Source: Chromera velia (Eukaryota; Sar; Chromeraceae). From it: 30,225 bases of DNA. The stretch lies in the NCBI GenBank assembly GCA_018398765.1, contig JAHBMJ010001488.1, forward strand, positions 1-30,225. Direction: 5' to 3'. Under the pieces are notes generated by a model. That model made no database searches. It saw only the letters and a list, made by a program, of their open reading frames with translations, and was not told the origin of the DNA. Each line of letters starts with the position of its first letter. Position 1 is the first letter of the stretch. Both the position numbers and the translations under genes were made by a program. Below are positions 19,128 to 29,426 of this stretch, one piece after another.

Positions 19128-20527
19128 TCCAGCCAGCCATCCATCCATCCAGCCATCCATCCAGCCATCCATGCATCCATCCATCCATCCATCCATCCAT
19201 CCAGCCATCCATCCATCCATCCATCCAGCCATCCATCCAGCCATCCATCCATCCATCCATCCAGCCATCCATCCAGCCATCCATCCAGCCAGCCAGCCAT
19301 CCAGCCATCATCATCGTGCATGTGCGAATGAATGGATGGATGGATATCACTTTTCATTGACATCACTCAAAAAATTTTCCATTTTCCGAAAGACACAAGG
19401 ACAAAAAAGATTTGAGAGCCTGCCTGACTTCAGAAGTGCATGTGACCAGTCCTTTCCGCACAAACAATTGATGCGATGCCGCCCAGATGCACGAATGCAA
19501 ACATCAATCGCTTGTAACTGCATGCACCCCTTTTGCTGATTCTCGCCTTTCTTTCCCCCCACCCGTGCAGGCAACTACCTGCAGTGCGGGAGATCCTGAA
19601 GAGCCCATCAAGCTCCCCGTTGATGACCAGGGTGGGTACGGGAAAGGTGGCTGGGCTCTTGGCCTTCACCTGCTTGACAAAGCAGAAAGAGGGAGGGAGG
19701 GAGGAAGGAACGGAGACTGTTTGCGACAGTCAAGAAGACTGAGCTGATTGATGCACTCCTCAGAAGCGTCGACAGAACAACGGAAGGGAAGGATCTGTAG
19801 ATACTGTCGAGAGAAGCGCACACACGAAAAAAAAGATAGGCCACTTACTGAGCAAAGAAGAGACGAGACACTGAATTCACATACTGACCTCCCCCCTGTG
19901 TTTGCGTAGGAGCGCTGCCCCAGTCAAGAAGAGGCCAGCGGGGGGTTCGGACAGCCCAGCTGCTTTCAGTGTCTTCTCATCAGTCGCAGCTGCGAGATCC
20001 TGAACGACGGCCCCACCTAAACTGTGACCACCGAGGAAAATGGGTGCTCCTTCCGGCAGACCTGCTTCCTTCAATTCGCCGACCGCCCTCTTGACACATC
20101 CCTTTAGGTCGATTGGGGCGATGCCCAGAGGAGCCTGGGGCACCGCCACGATCAAGGGACCATCGAATTGTTCCTGCATCACAAGCCGAAGCCGAAGATT
20201 TCGAAACAGCGGTGTTACAAAGGTCACGCAAGAATTTCCCTTAGCCGTCTCCTCCGTCTCTTCCCGTCTCCTTCCTATTTCTTCTTCTGGCAAAAAGAAA
20301 AGCCTTCCAAAACGACAAGACCCTCACCCACGTGTCCCCTCACGTACCTGTGCTTTCTCCAGGAAAGGTCGGTAGCTCTCAGGAGAAATGTTCGCACCCT
20401 GGATGAAGATCAGAGCCGCAACAGCCTCTCCCGGCTGTTTTGGAAGAATGATCAGATCTGATCGACCGGCGAGGGAGCCGGGAACTGCCAAAGCGGCAAC
20501 GGCAATTAAAATGAGAAAGGGCAACAT
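15859..20527 (-). CDS. Secreted/ER alpha/beta hydrolase (lipase/esterase-like), at least 9 exons
   Basis: Exons by eye, all with AG/GT borders and matching phases: 20527-20348, 20173-19889, 19669-19579, 19074-18962, 18656-18299, 17937-17804, 17154-17048, 16682-16495 and 16179-16063. Together they give about 524 residues before the last exon. The start [21 protein letters not shown] is a signal peptide. Exon 2 carries the nucleophile elbow GHSLGG. Exon 3 has [12 protein letters not shown], the usual site of the acid residue. Exon 4 has AGCNHMLS, the usual site of the histidine. The triad thus appears complete and the protein should hydrolyse ester or related bonds in the secretory pathway or outside the cell. 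Residues after about 225 form a long C-terminal region of unknown function with Cys pairs. The last exon is unresolved. A hydrophobic segment ending at the TAA at 15859-15861 needs a different donor phase than the GCAG|GTTAGT at 16063, and a donor ACG|GTCTCT inside exon 9 would fit it. A tempting extra exon at 16306-16251 breaks phase and was left out. Confidence 0.8.
16341..16460. repeat. (CATA)n and (GAAA)n microsatellites in hydrolase intron 8
   Basis: CATACATA units lie at about 16348-16370 and GAAAGAAA units at about 16430-16460. The intron's own 5' end (minus strand, from 16494) reads GTCGGTCGGTCTGTC, so the donor is itself the first unit of a GTCG-type tetranucleotide run. Confidence 0.85.
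17395..17470. repeat. CAGA-repeat-linked dispersed core, copy 1 (hydrolase intron 6)
   Basis: A short CAGA tract (17395-17420) is followed by a unique core (17430-17470, TTCTTCTTCTCCCT... to ...ACAACAGACA). The core recurs at 29997-30036 with a single mismatch, again beside CAGA repeats. Here it lies in the middle of the 649-bp intron 6. A shared core beyond the simple repeat implies a dispersed element or a duplicated segment. Confidence 0.7.
17731..17803. repeat. (CAGA)n microsatellite at the 5' end of hydrolase intron 6
   Basis: On the plus strand CAGACAGA units run up to the exon 6 boundary. On the transcript the intron therefore begins GTCTGTCTGTTTGTC. The exon ends at 17804 in ACG and the donor is the first GTCT unit, which leaves no separate donor sequence. 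Confidence 0.85.
19079..19310. repeat. (CATC/CAGC)n microsatellite abutting hydrolase exon 4 acceptor
   Basis: About 230 bp of mixed CATC and CAGC units fill the 3' part of intron 3. On the minus (transcript) strand this is GGATGGATGG/GGCTGGCTGG running into ATGCAG and then the exon at 19074. There is no polypyrimidine tract. All three frames of the repeat are free of stops on each strand, which produces long spurious open frames. Confidence 0.95.
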
Positions 20528-21372
20528 GAGCTTCTGCCAACTGAATTTGCGAGGAGTACACAGAGTCTGACGGTGACGCACGCTGACGAATTTACAGCGT
20601 ATACAGACTGGACGATACGTTTTTGCAAATGTTTTTAAGGCGTCTCCGGATCGAGTAACGGGATCTTGGAGAAAGAAATCACGAGATGAAAGAGATCTGA
20701 TACCAGTCAGCGGTTAAAAGTCCGCAGTTGCAGCCGCTGTTCTTATTCTACAGCTTGACACTGCGCTAGGCTCAATCGACAGCCAAGCCTCCATGCATGT
20801 CAGTCTGCCGGCTGCTGGTGCATGCAGCAAGACGTCATGCACACATGCTTCGTCACGTGCGTGCGTCAAAATCCAACATGCCGTGGTCGCCGCGACCGGC
20901 TGGAGCGCCAAAAAAAAAAAAAAAAAAAAGAAGACTTAAAGAAGTGGCCCGCGGAAAGCGAAGATGAGAGGGTACGTAACAAAAATTGCACTCCCCCAGA
21001 TCGACCACACGGACATCCGATGTTGACAAAAAGATCTGACTAGATCTGACGTATGCCAAGCTAGGCCTCGAAAAAACAATTCAGCTGAAGGGGTTTTTAA
21101 TTGCTAAATATTAACTTAGATATCAACTAATATCAACGACGGGCAAAAAGAATGAATTTCACTTTCCGGAATATATTCACACAGAATATGTCAAACTGAT
21201 GATTGGACGTTTTGTCATACATGCCGCATCGTCATATATGGGAGTGTATCAAACCATTTTGAATTATGTAAACCCATGGCAACAAACATGTTGCACAGTA
21301 ATGCATAGCATTGCACGGCCCTGCCAGTGATATATCTTGAATACTTCGATAAGTGTTCGGATGTTTATGTAT
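20528..21372. other. Upstream flank of hydrolase gene, no gene seen
   Basis: Should contain the promoter of the minus-strand hydrolase gene. An A run of about 20 lies at 20910-20928. AT-rich DNA follows to the edge of element A. No reading frame with protein sense was found. Confidence 0.45.
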
Positions 21373-21377
21373 AGGGG

Positions 21378-21616
21378 TATAAGGGCTTAGTATAGGATTG
21401 CCCGCCGCCAGTCCCGCCGCTGTATGATAGTGAGATATGCGGCAGGGGTACGCTCCATACATTGAATTAATTCTGAGTGAGATCTGCGTTTGGATACAAC
21501 AACAGACTGAATGACAGAAGAGAAGAAGTTTATTCTCTCTCTCAGTTCTCTCTCTATAAAACTATGAAACCAACTAAATCTATGTCTATTGTCTGTTAGA
21601 GTCTAACCACCTTTCA
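21378..21616 (+). repeat. 5' LTR of element A
   Basis: Begins TATAAGGGC and ends CTTTCA. The 3' copy begins TGTAAGGGC and ends CTTTTA, so the ancestral ends were probably TG...CA. By eye the two copies differ at about 12 bases, 11 of them transitions, plus a 2-bp indel. A TATAAAA box is at 21555-21561. Confidence 0.93.
21555..21561 (+). promoter_or_regulatory. TATA box in LTR-A
   Basis: TATAAAA follows a CT-rich stretch in the 3' third of the LTR and is identical in the 3' LTR at 29604-29610. It is the likely core promoter for element RNA, with the start site expected a few tens of bases downstream and still inside the LTR. Confidence 0.6.
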
Positions 21617-21662
21617 ATTCAGTGTGTCACGATCTGATTAACTCCAATTTCAATTTCTGAAA

Positions 21663-22605
21663 ATGGTTGAGACTCAAGCAGAGAAGAGAGCAAGGAAGAA
21701 GGCAGAGGAAGCCGCAGCAAAAGTAGCTGCAGCTACGCAAGCAGATGCGCAAAAGATAATTGTTCTCTCCCAAAAAGACTTACAGTCTTTGATTGATTCC
21801 TCTATCTAAAAGGGGATTCAGCAAGGAATGGCTGCTCTTGCTTCTTCTCTCTCTACAGCTCCGGTCGTGCCGTCTCCTACTGTTGCTTTGTCTCCAAAAG
21901 CAGATAAGGAGGAGAAAGAGGCCCCTTTTACCCCTGTTTTGTCTTTCTACCAGTACGTGAAGGTGGACTTCGCTGCCATTCCCCAGATAAAGGAGAAAGA
22001 CAACATCAAGGAGTGGGCCCAGAAGTGGAAGAATTTCTGCAATGACCAGCTCCCTCAAGAAAGATTTCCTGATCTCGAGAGTTGGAGGAACAAAATGAAG
22101 GTTTGCTACGATAAGATCGAGAACATGGTCGTAAGCGCTGACATCCAGAGGCTACTGGGTCGGGGTATATATGCAAAGAGCATCCCTCGTGCTCTGAAGA
22201 AAGAGTACGGCCTCGTCACCTTCAATATAAAGAGCAAGATCGCCTTCCGTATCCAGTTCTTCCCCTACCACTGCGAGAAGCTTGACAGAGACGGCCTACC
22301 TGTTGTCCGCTCTGGCCTTGTCTTCTCCTACTACACCATTCACAAGAGGCTTGATCAGCTTCTTAGTGATACATCAAAAGAGAAATACCGCATTAACAAG
22401 GACAGCCTGGTCCCCAATATCCTGAATTCATTCACTTGAGAGCAGCGCAAAGAGGTCCTCCGTGTGCTTCCCGATGATATCTTCGAGGAGGCAGACAACA
22501 TTGCCGAACTCGACGACCTTTCCCTTTCCCGCATCAAATTTTCGATGCTGCAAAAGATCCTCAAAAAATTTGCTCCGACTGACAGCCCCCAAACAGAGCA
22601 GAAGC
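21663..22605 (+). pseudogene. gag region of element A (broken)
   Basis: The frame starts at ATG 21663 with an Ala/Lys/Glu-rich helix (ETQAEKRARKKAEEAAAK). It meets TAA at 21807 and TGA at 22437 and stays readable to the element B insertion at 22605. The middle part, FYQYVKVDF and IKEWAQKWKNFC with following helices, has the feel of a retroelement capsid, but no named Gag family is certain and no CCHC knuckle is visible. The TAA and TGA can be read as decayed Gln and Arg codons. Translation would have made the capsid that packages element RNA. Confidence 0.75.
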
Positions 22606-22834
22606 AGTGAACGGGGTTTTTGGGTCTATACCGTGGTCAAAGAGACCGGTGACAGAGCATACATAAGTATGGACTCAAATCATATTCAACCATGCATCAG
22701 TTCGTTCTTAGATGCTCATTAGGATCGAGCCATTTCCTATCTTTCTAGATATAGGTATGAATAAATCCATAATCAATTATGCTGCTCGCCTCAAACTCTA
22801 GGCTCACTTTAATCATACTCTGCACCAAGCGCCT
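22606..22834 (-). repeat. 3' LTR of element B
   Basis: Same length as 25001-25229. About 17 differences by eye (roughly 7 percent), 15 of them transitions and 2 C/A transversions. Confidence 0.9.
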
Positions 22835-23004
22835 TTCATTCCTAAGCTTTCTCAAGGATGACATGGCCACATAATTGATGGATGGCGCCACTTAGTCAGG
22901 CAATCACCAAGCCGCCTCTCCCCCTCAACGTGCTCGAACGTTGCTTTAAGAAGGCAAATTTCTTAAAGCACGAAATTGAGTCTTCCCTGCAAGGTAGGCT
23001 CCTT

Positions 23005-24288
23005 CTAACACTTTTTATTCTTCAACTGATCCACTAAAACAGCTGAATCAGTCATGATTCTGAGGGGTACATCTGAAAAGAGGAGACGAGCATTTCGTAA
23101 TAAAAAAGGAACACGAACAATACCATGAACAAGAGCTAATAGTTCGGCTCCTGCAGTCGAACGAACCAGCCGCTTCTCTCTGTAAGAAGCCCAATCAAGC
23201 ATATTCCATCTGACTGAAAAGTCCCACGAATGATCTGTAAGCTGAATAATAAAACCACTTCGCGATTCACACAATCGATCATCATATGCTGCATCTACCC
23301 ACAAGCGCATTTCTAGATTTCTGACTGCATGAAAAACCAAGTCCCTCACTTCTGCAATAGCAGTCCACAACACAGTGCACAGAGTCCGAAAAACATGAAC
23401 AGAGGGACAGGAAGACCATCTAGCAAGCTGAGAAAATGCAAACGCAAGATCCCACCTCGTAACGGTTCTCGTCATCCAGCCAAGCATGCCCAAAAGAGCA
23501 CGATAGAGAGCCTCATACTTCATGTCTATCTCTTCTGGCTGCGGCTGAGCAAAGTCTGTTTTATCTAGACTTTTCAAGCCTTTCTTTCTTGAAGGGATCT
23601 TCTTTGGATTGAGATATGACCTCTGACTCTGTCTAATCTCCCCCCCTTCCCTGTCATACCACAACTCCATTACTACACACTTCACTGGCCTGTCTGTCAC
23701 CTTACCCACCTCATCTGACTCAACTGCCTCAGTCACTTCCTTCAATATCTTTCTGGCATCTCTGGCAAAACAAATCAAATCATCGACATGCATTTGCATT
23801 GCGCTCTCAACAGGCATCAGCTTCACGTCAGTGATGACTTTTTCTACCTGAGCAGAAGGAGGGACACGGGAAGAAAGGCGGACAAAAATAGACTCTGCAA
23901 TCTCAAAGAAGAAAAGAGCCTGCAGCTTCGTCTTTAGCCAAGAAGTGAACATTCTCGGTGCATCTTTAAGTCCGTACATTGCTTTCTTTAGCAAATATAC
24001 ACCCTTTGGCTGGAGACCGAAGCTCTTTTTCGGAAAAAAAGAAGGCAGACGAACAAAAACAGAGGCAGCAGAACCTACAATCGGGCACTGCAAGAAAGTA
24101 TTTCGAACATTAGTGATTGCGATGGTGAAACGACTGACAAGAGTGAAAATAAAAAGGAGACGAAGAAGAGAGGCATCAGGGGTACCGCTGTATGTCTCAC
24201 ACTCACGAGTGTCTCGTTCAGGATGCCCGGCACAAATGAGTCGAGCTTTCGGCACTCGTTTCCCGTCTTTCAGTTTCCACATGAACAC
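23005..24288 (-). pseudogene. RT-RNase H polyprotein segment of element B
   Basis: An open frame of 427 codons contains copia RT blocks in order: KARLICAGHPERD, then NVRNTFLQCP, then VYLLKKAMYGLKDAPRMF, then MHVDDLICFA (catalytic DD box). RNase H follows with LWVDAAYDD, WASYREKRLVRSTAGAELLAL and RIMTDSAVLVDQL. The first RT aspartate of the DVxxTFL block is Asn here, one G-to-A change, so polymerase activity is likely lost. The frame stops at TAG 23005. Downstream, after one more stop, the same frame still shows the terminal RNase H motif GDCLTKW near 22890, so the original protein was longer. Upstream pol parts are deleted. Confidence 0.88.
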
Positions 24289-24649
24289 CCACTTACAAAA
24301 CAGAACAACAGCGCAAAGAGACTGCTAAATCAATTCTCCAAAGACATCATAAGAAGAAAACTTGTGCACTTTATTCTCCATTACCTGTTCAAACTTTCCT
24401 TCTTTCACCGCACGATCAGACACGGACACAGGAATCTGTGTGCGGCCTATATAATCAAGCGAAGCCTACAGGTCTACTGGCTTAGCTCCCACCCCTTCGA
24501 TGGAAACAGCACACGCAGACGCATGGTGGCCAGAAATAAGACAGCGGCCAAAGAAAATCGAGGGGTCCGTTCCTTCCAGCACAACATCAACATCATCAGG
24601 CAATGGCCATTCTTCCTCTCCCTTTCCCCCCCCATCTCCTTTCCCCCTT

Positions 24650-24907
24650 TCATTCCCCCCACCCGGCCTGGAAGCGAGAAAAACGCCTCAGTTGCTCGAC
24701 AACAGGCTTGCCGTACAAAAAGAAGTCAGTTCGAGAAGAAGAATGACTTGGAGAAACAAAAAAAAGAGAAGAATCAGAAGAAGAAGACAAAGAAACTGTG
24801 TCTTCTACCCAGAAACGGACATCTTGCAACCAGTCCTCTACTTTGGAATACTTAAAGAGCTGGGGAGGAATAACAGGGGTGACTGGAACGACTCGTGTTG
24901 TTTCCAT
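24650..24907 (-). pseudogene. gag N-terminal remnant of element B
   Basis: About 93 bp inside the 5' LTR of B, an ATG at 24907 opens a frame of 85 codons beginning METTRVVPVTPVIPPQLFKY and KVEDWLQDVRFW, followed by a Ser-rich tail. The position and the first-ATG context suggest the start of the element's gag. No domain is recognised. It is not continuous with the RT frame, which fits an internal deletion between about 24650 and 24290. Confidence 0.5.
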
Positions 24908-25000
24908 GGGAAAAGGGTAAAAGAAGCTTCAAAACGCTTTCATACAGAAGAACAAGGACTACTCCTTGATGGAACACCTTTCTACGGCTGAATTAACCGC

Positions 25001-25229
25001 AGTGAACGGGGTTTTCGGATTTATGCCGTGGTCAAAAAGACCGGTGACAGAGCATACATAAGTATGGACTCAAATCACATTCAACCATGTATCAGTTCGT
25101 TCTTAGACACTCATTAGGATCGAGCCGTTTCCTATATTTCTAGATATAGGTATGAATAAATCCATAGTCAATCATGCCGCTCGCCTCAAACTCTGGGCTC
25201 ACTTTAATCATGCTCTGCACCAAGCGACT
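25001..25229 (-). repeat. 5' LTR of element B
   Basis: Direct copy of 22606-22834 with equal length. On the element's own strand the sequence directly inside the LTR is GCGGTTAATTCAGCC, which does not begin with the usual TGG of a primer-binding site. Confidence 0.9.
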
Positions 25230-25236
25230 GAAGCAG

Positions 25237-25915
25237 GAGAGGGAAAAAGGTTTGGAAGGGGTTGAGAGGGCAAACGGCGCGTTTAACGGACAGTCGGGTG
25301 TGTAGAATAGACAGTCTGGGGGGAGGGGGTCTCTGTTCAGTGCCGAGCTACACAGAAAGACGCCCCCCCCTACAGAGCGTGCAGAGAGAAGGTCCTGAGG
25401 CATTGAGACAGGGCCCCTGTATGCAAGAAGAACTCTTGGGGGAGGAGGGGGCAGCAGCCGCTGCCCTTGACTATGCTTGGGAGGGTTGAGAGATGTGCGG
25501 GCTGGGGGAGGGATCCGCCTCCGAAATTCTTTCAGGCCCCTCAGTACTGCAGATGATGAAGGCGGAGAGGTGGAGCATGTGGGGGCAGCGGGGGGAAAAA
25601 AGGACTCGAGATGGGTGTGGAGAAAGAAATTCCCCGTTGCCGATACTGGTTGCAATCGGTATTTGATCGGGAGGGATCTGGAGGACTCGACTGTTTCCCG
25701 TCACCTTCATGAGTTTCAGTGTGAGGAAGCCTCTGGGGGGGAGATGGTTTGTGCTGAAGAGGTGGAGGCCTATGGTGGAGGCAGTTCCTATCCTCGAGGG
25801 GGTAGATGGAGATCCCGTTCATCCTCTTTTCAAAGGAGCTTTTAAATCATCAGTACCCACCTCTCTTCTCTCTGTGAGGGGCTGTCGGATGCAGAAAGTT
25901 GTCTCCCCCTTTTAG
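25237..25915 (+). pseudogene. Linker and aspartic protease of element A (broken)
   Basis: The gag frame continues after the nested insertion, meets TAG at 25303 and two TGA codons. It then shows KFPVADTGCNRYLIGRDL (about 25629-25680), where DTG is the retroviral-type aspartic protease active site. Near 25710 the protein sense moves to another frame, which carries VPTSLLSVRG, a block that resembles the conserved end of copia proteases (VP..LLSV). The protease would have processed the Gag-Pol polyprotein. Stops plus a frame change make it non-functional. Confidence 0.75.
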
Positions 25916-25939
25916 GTTAAATTTCTTGGGCAGGGGGGA

Positions 25940-27044
25940 GTGCCTGTACACATGCGTTTGTATGAAAGAGGCGGTATCCATGTAGTGCGTGTTCTCTCTC
26001 TCTTTTCCTCTACTCAATTGAATGAGAATTCAGACAGTGTGTTTGTTGCTATCGTACATGAGTCCCTTTCCCCCCACAATTTATTTGTCTCTATTGAGAA
26101 GGCAAAACTCTTTGCAACGGAAGGTGTACACATGACTGCTCGTGAACTGAACATATGGTATGCAAGGTTTGGTCACACGACCAGCACGCGCTTGTATGCT
26201 TGCTTTAAAGAGAAGGGAATGGCCTATCGAGTAACTATACAGGAGTGTGAGGAGTTGATTGACTGTAGAGAGTGTAGAGAAGTGAACAAAGAGATGAGAC
26301 GAATTCCAGCTAGACAGGGGGGTGGGGGAAGAAATGAACATATAGGCTAGCGTATCGGCTCGCACTGGATGCAGGATCTCCTTTTTCTTTCTGGGGGTGT
26401 GCCTGCAAGTCTCCTAATAGAGAGGTCAAAAAGACTGATGGATGGAGAAGTTTTGAAAAAGAAAGCCCACGTAGTCAGGCATGCATCTTTGTTCTGTAGT
26501 CAGAAGGTACGAGCCCCGTTTTGGCAAGGTAGAACAGGTGCAGACAGATAACGGAGGTGAATTGAAAGGCGACAAGCCAGGTCAGTATGATCACTTCTGT
26601 CAGGAAGAGCGCATCCACCACAGACGAGGGGTAGACTACACACTACAACATCAGGAAAACGCAGAGAGGGCAAACAGAACAGCCAAGAGGCTTCTTAAGA
26701 AAGTGGGGAGATAGACAGGCTTGCCTAGATACACAGACAAGTGGCTGTTTAAAAGAGTTGTGCAGGAGTTAAATAACTGCGTGTCCACAGTAATAGGTCA
26801 GTCAGCCGTGTGTGCATGCTTTGGGGAAGAGAGGGCTTCCGACATTTCATCGATCACTGTACTAGGCGATCGAGTATATGTGTATGATGCATGGCCGAGA
26901 CAGAAGGATGAGGAGGATGTGCATGGGGTCGAGGGCTTCTTTGGGGGCATTGAGAGTTCGAACGTGGTGGTGGTGATTGTACAGAAGAAGAACGGATGGA
27001 AGCCTATTCGTGTTCCTCCATCCTCTGTTTCTCTTGTTGCGTAG
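25940..27044 (+). pseudogene. GAG-pre-integrase and integrase of element A (broken)
   Basis: The zinc-binding pre-integrase domain is visible as LNIWYARFGHTTSTRL followed by DCRECREVNKEMRRIP. Its first His is Tyr, explained by one C-to-T change. After a TAG at 26348, HWMQDLLFLSGG holds the first acidic residue of the DDE core. In the next frame (26481-26714) QVQTDNGGEL holds the second and ENAERANRTAKRLL the third. A third open piece (26721-27044) matches the copia integrase C-terminal part (LGDRVYVYDAW and VEGFFGGIESSNVV). Integrase would insert the cDNA with a 5-bp staggered cut, in agreement with the AGGGG duplication. Two frame changes and several stops interrupt it. Confidence 0.85.
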
Positions 27045-27409
27045 AGAGGTACCAATGCATATAAATCTATTCTTTCTTCTCTTTCTCTCTCCTCTTCTGG
27101 GGACTCTGGGGTTTCTCTGGGATCTGGGAAGGGGGGGCGCCCGGGGTTGGAAGTGGGGCTGAGGAGGATGATGCCTTCTCTGACGTTGATGTGGAGGAAG
27201 TGCAGGATGCAGATGATGTTCGTCCTGCCCGATTCTCTTCTTCCTTTGCTTCAGCTCGTTTCTTTTCTGAAGTCTCTCGGACGGCTGCCAAGCTGTTCGA
27301 GCACTGCCTTGTCTCCCCTGAGTCAGCCAGCTCAGGGGGTGTGAGTGCTGCTTCATCTCTTCTTCCTCAGCCACCTGCAGGCTTGTAAATCCAGAACAGC
27401 CAACTGGAG
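27045..27409 (+). other. Acidic/low-complexity linker between integrase and RT of element A
   Basis: In the frame that is open from 27191 to 27388 the sequence is rich in Glu, Asp, Ser and Ala. Copia polyproteins usually carry a poorly conserved linker here. A stop at 27386 separates it from the next piece. Confidence 0.5.
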
Positions 27410-28553
27410 ATGCATGTCGAGCAGGAGAGGGGGAAAGAGAAAGAAGAGACTAAGGGAAATGAAGAATACATGGGTCCTCGGAGGGCCTGTCCGGAAGGAA
27501 GAGAAGACGGAACAATGCCTCCATCCCCTGTCGCAAGTGCTGTGTCAGGGATTTGGATTAGGAGAGAGGAGGATGCACTTCGTGTACAGGAAGTTGAAAA
27601 GGAGAAGGAAAAAGAAGGGGTGCACGTGGCACCGGAAGATAAAAAGGAGAAGGAAGATGAAGAAGAGACGTTGAGGGAGCGCCTTGGAGAATTGAAAGAA
27701 CGGCTTGCGCAGGTGATCACGGAAAAAGAAAAGAGGAGACATCCTCTTCCCCGTGTTATCCCGATCAATACCGAGATCCAAAAGAAAATGATGGATCATG
27801 TGAACCCCCGGAAGGGCCATATAGGTGCAACAGCAGAAGAAGTAGCAGGGGGGAGTCATAAAGGCGGAATGCGCAGTGAGCTTGAGAGGTTCTTGGAAGA
27901 GAAGGTATTTGCCCGGGAGGTGCGTTTGCCCCGGGGAAGGAAGGCGATGCGTTGCCGTTGGGTACTCACCTGGAAGAAGAAAGGAGGAGAGAGGATAGCG
28001 AAGGCTCGTTTGGTGGTGAAAGGCTTTCAGGATGATCAAAAGGACTTGCAAACATATTCAGGTATGGCTGATTGGTGGTTGGTGTTGCTTGTTCTTTCTT
28101 TTGCTGCCACTAAAGGGTAGGGGTGTGCAAAGTCTGATGTGTGGACTGCCTTCCTGACTACTAAAATGAAAGATGAAGTCTTTGTGCGTTTGCTTGACAA
28201 TCTGCCTGACGGTCTGCCTGAGTGGATGAACGGGGGGTGCATGTTCAAATTGAACAAAGCTATGTATGGACTGGCCGACGCTCCTCGTCTACACTCAGAG
28301 TTTCAGAAAGATTGCAAGAGAAGAGGGCTGGGAAGAGTTGAGGGAAAATGTGTTTGCAAAGAAAGATGGAAAAGGAGAGATCGAAGCTGTCATACTCATG
28401 CATGTGGATGATCTACTCATCTTTGCTGCTGACCCTCTCACCCACTTTGCATCCATCCAGAAGAGACTTAAGATGGATGAGCCTGAATTGTTGGAGGGAG
28501 AAAGTTTTGAGTATATCGGCATGACGCTGACTCGAACGAAGGATAGTTATTGA
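27410..28553 (+). pseudogene. Reverse transcriptase of element A (broken)
   Basis: A long charged, coiled-coil-like lead (EKEKEKEGV, then TLRERLGELKERLAQV) precedes RT. Motifs are CRWVLTWKKKGGERIAKARLVVKGF (about 27950-28025), KSDVWTAFL (first catalytic Asp, 28131-28157), FKLNKAMYGLADAPRL (28245-28292) and, after a frame change near 28300, ILMHVDDLLIFAAD (28394-28434) with the catalytic DD. A TAG at 28118 sits where a Trp (TGG) would be expected. The frame ends at TGA 28551. The MHVDD form is shared with element B and differs from the TYVDD of element C. Confidence 0.88.
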
Positions 28554-28569
28554 GAGTGATGAGAAAAAA

Positions 28570-29391
28570 TTGCATGGAGGGAGACTGAATGCATCTCTTC
28601 TTGAGGTTCCAGAAGTACAGGAAGTCTTGAATGATCTGATCCCTCTGATGCAAAAATGTACAGGTATCGCAGGGTGGGTTGTTCGAACACTTCCATCCAT
28701 CTTTTTTCTTTTCAGTGAGTTGTCTCAATGGTCGACTCGGCCTTCTGCAGAGAAGGTTGAGGGGGTGTTGCGTCTTCTTCTGTATGCTCAGGAAACAGAA
28801 AGGTCTCTTGTCTTCATGCCTTATCCCAATCCCAAGATTGTCCCCTTCTATGATGGTTCTTTTTCTCTTTCTCGCAGGGAGGGGCGGGTAGGGTATGAGG
28901 CTTTTCTAGTTGATCAGAGCGAGTCGATTGAATCTATGCGAGAGAGCAATCTTTTTGCATGGAAGTCCAAACGAATTAAGAGAGTCTTAAATTCTAGCAC
29001 GTCTTCTGAGCTCTGCGTACAGCATGAAACAGTGAAGAAAGCATATGCATGGAAGTCATTTGCAGAGGCTCTTTGGCAGAAGAAAGTCCCGATCGAATTC
29101 ATGACTGATTCTGCTCCTCTGATGGAACAGTTAGAGATGGGAGAGGCGAGATCGGAGCCTCGTCTGCAAGGCATGCTTCGATTTGTTCGGCAAAAGTTGA
29201 GAGCAATGAGAGCGAAAACACTGTGGTGCCCGACAAATCTCATGCGTGCAGACAGACAGACAAAATTGAAATTTTCAAGGGACAGAGGCACTCAGTATCT
29301 CCCTCGTGATCGATCGACTGCAGTCAAATCAGGTGCGAGACAGAAGATAATTGATTTTACAAAGAAGGTTTGCTTTTTTCATCCTAACTGA
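28570..29391 (+). pseudogene. RNase H domain of element A
   Basis: An open piece of 273 codons starts downstream of the RT stop in a third frame. It includes the distal RT helices (IAGWVVRTLPSIFFLFSELS). RNase H follows with VPFYDGSFS (Asp), AWKSKRIKRVLNSSTSSEL (Glu), EFMTDSAPLMEQL (Asp) and LMRADRQTKLKF, the copia terminal block. The catalytic residues look intact. The stop is 35 bp before the 3' LTR, as in typical copia elements. Confidence 0.85.
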
Positions 29392-29426
29392 GTGATCGTT
29401 CATTGTATTCACAATCAGGGGGTGAT

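Larger units (their letters stand above)
22606..25229 (-). mobile_element. Internally deleted copia-type element (element B) nested in element A
   Basis: Two 229-bp direct repeats (22606-22834 and 25001-25229) enclose a minus-strand RT-RNase H frame and a gag-like start. GAAGC occurs just outside both ends (22601-22605 and 25230-25234) as target duplication, and the match extends to GAAGCAG. The interior of 2.17 kb lacks protease and integrase, so the element could not have moved alone. Its polarity is opposite to element A. With this boundary the LTR ends are AGT...ACT rather than TG...CA. A purine-rich stretch (AGGAATGAA on the minus strand) precedes its 3' LTR. Confidence 0.92.

Noticed and set aside
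18665..19366. Long minus-strand open frame with [10 protein letters not shown] repeats running into hydrolase exon 4
   Set aside because: It is the translation of the CATC/CAGC microsatellite in intron 3. The tetranucleotide has no stop in any frame, and exon 4 has a proper acceptor and phase at 19074.
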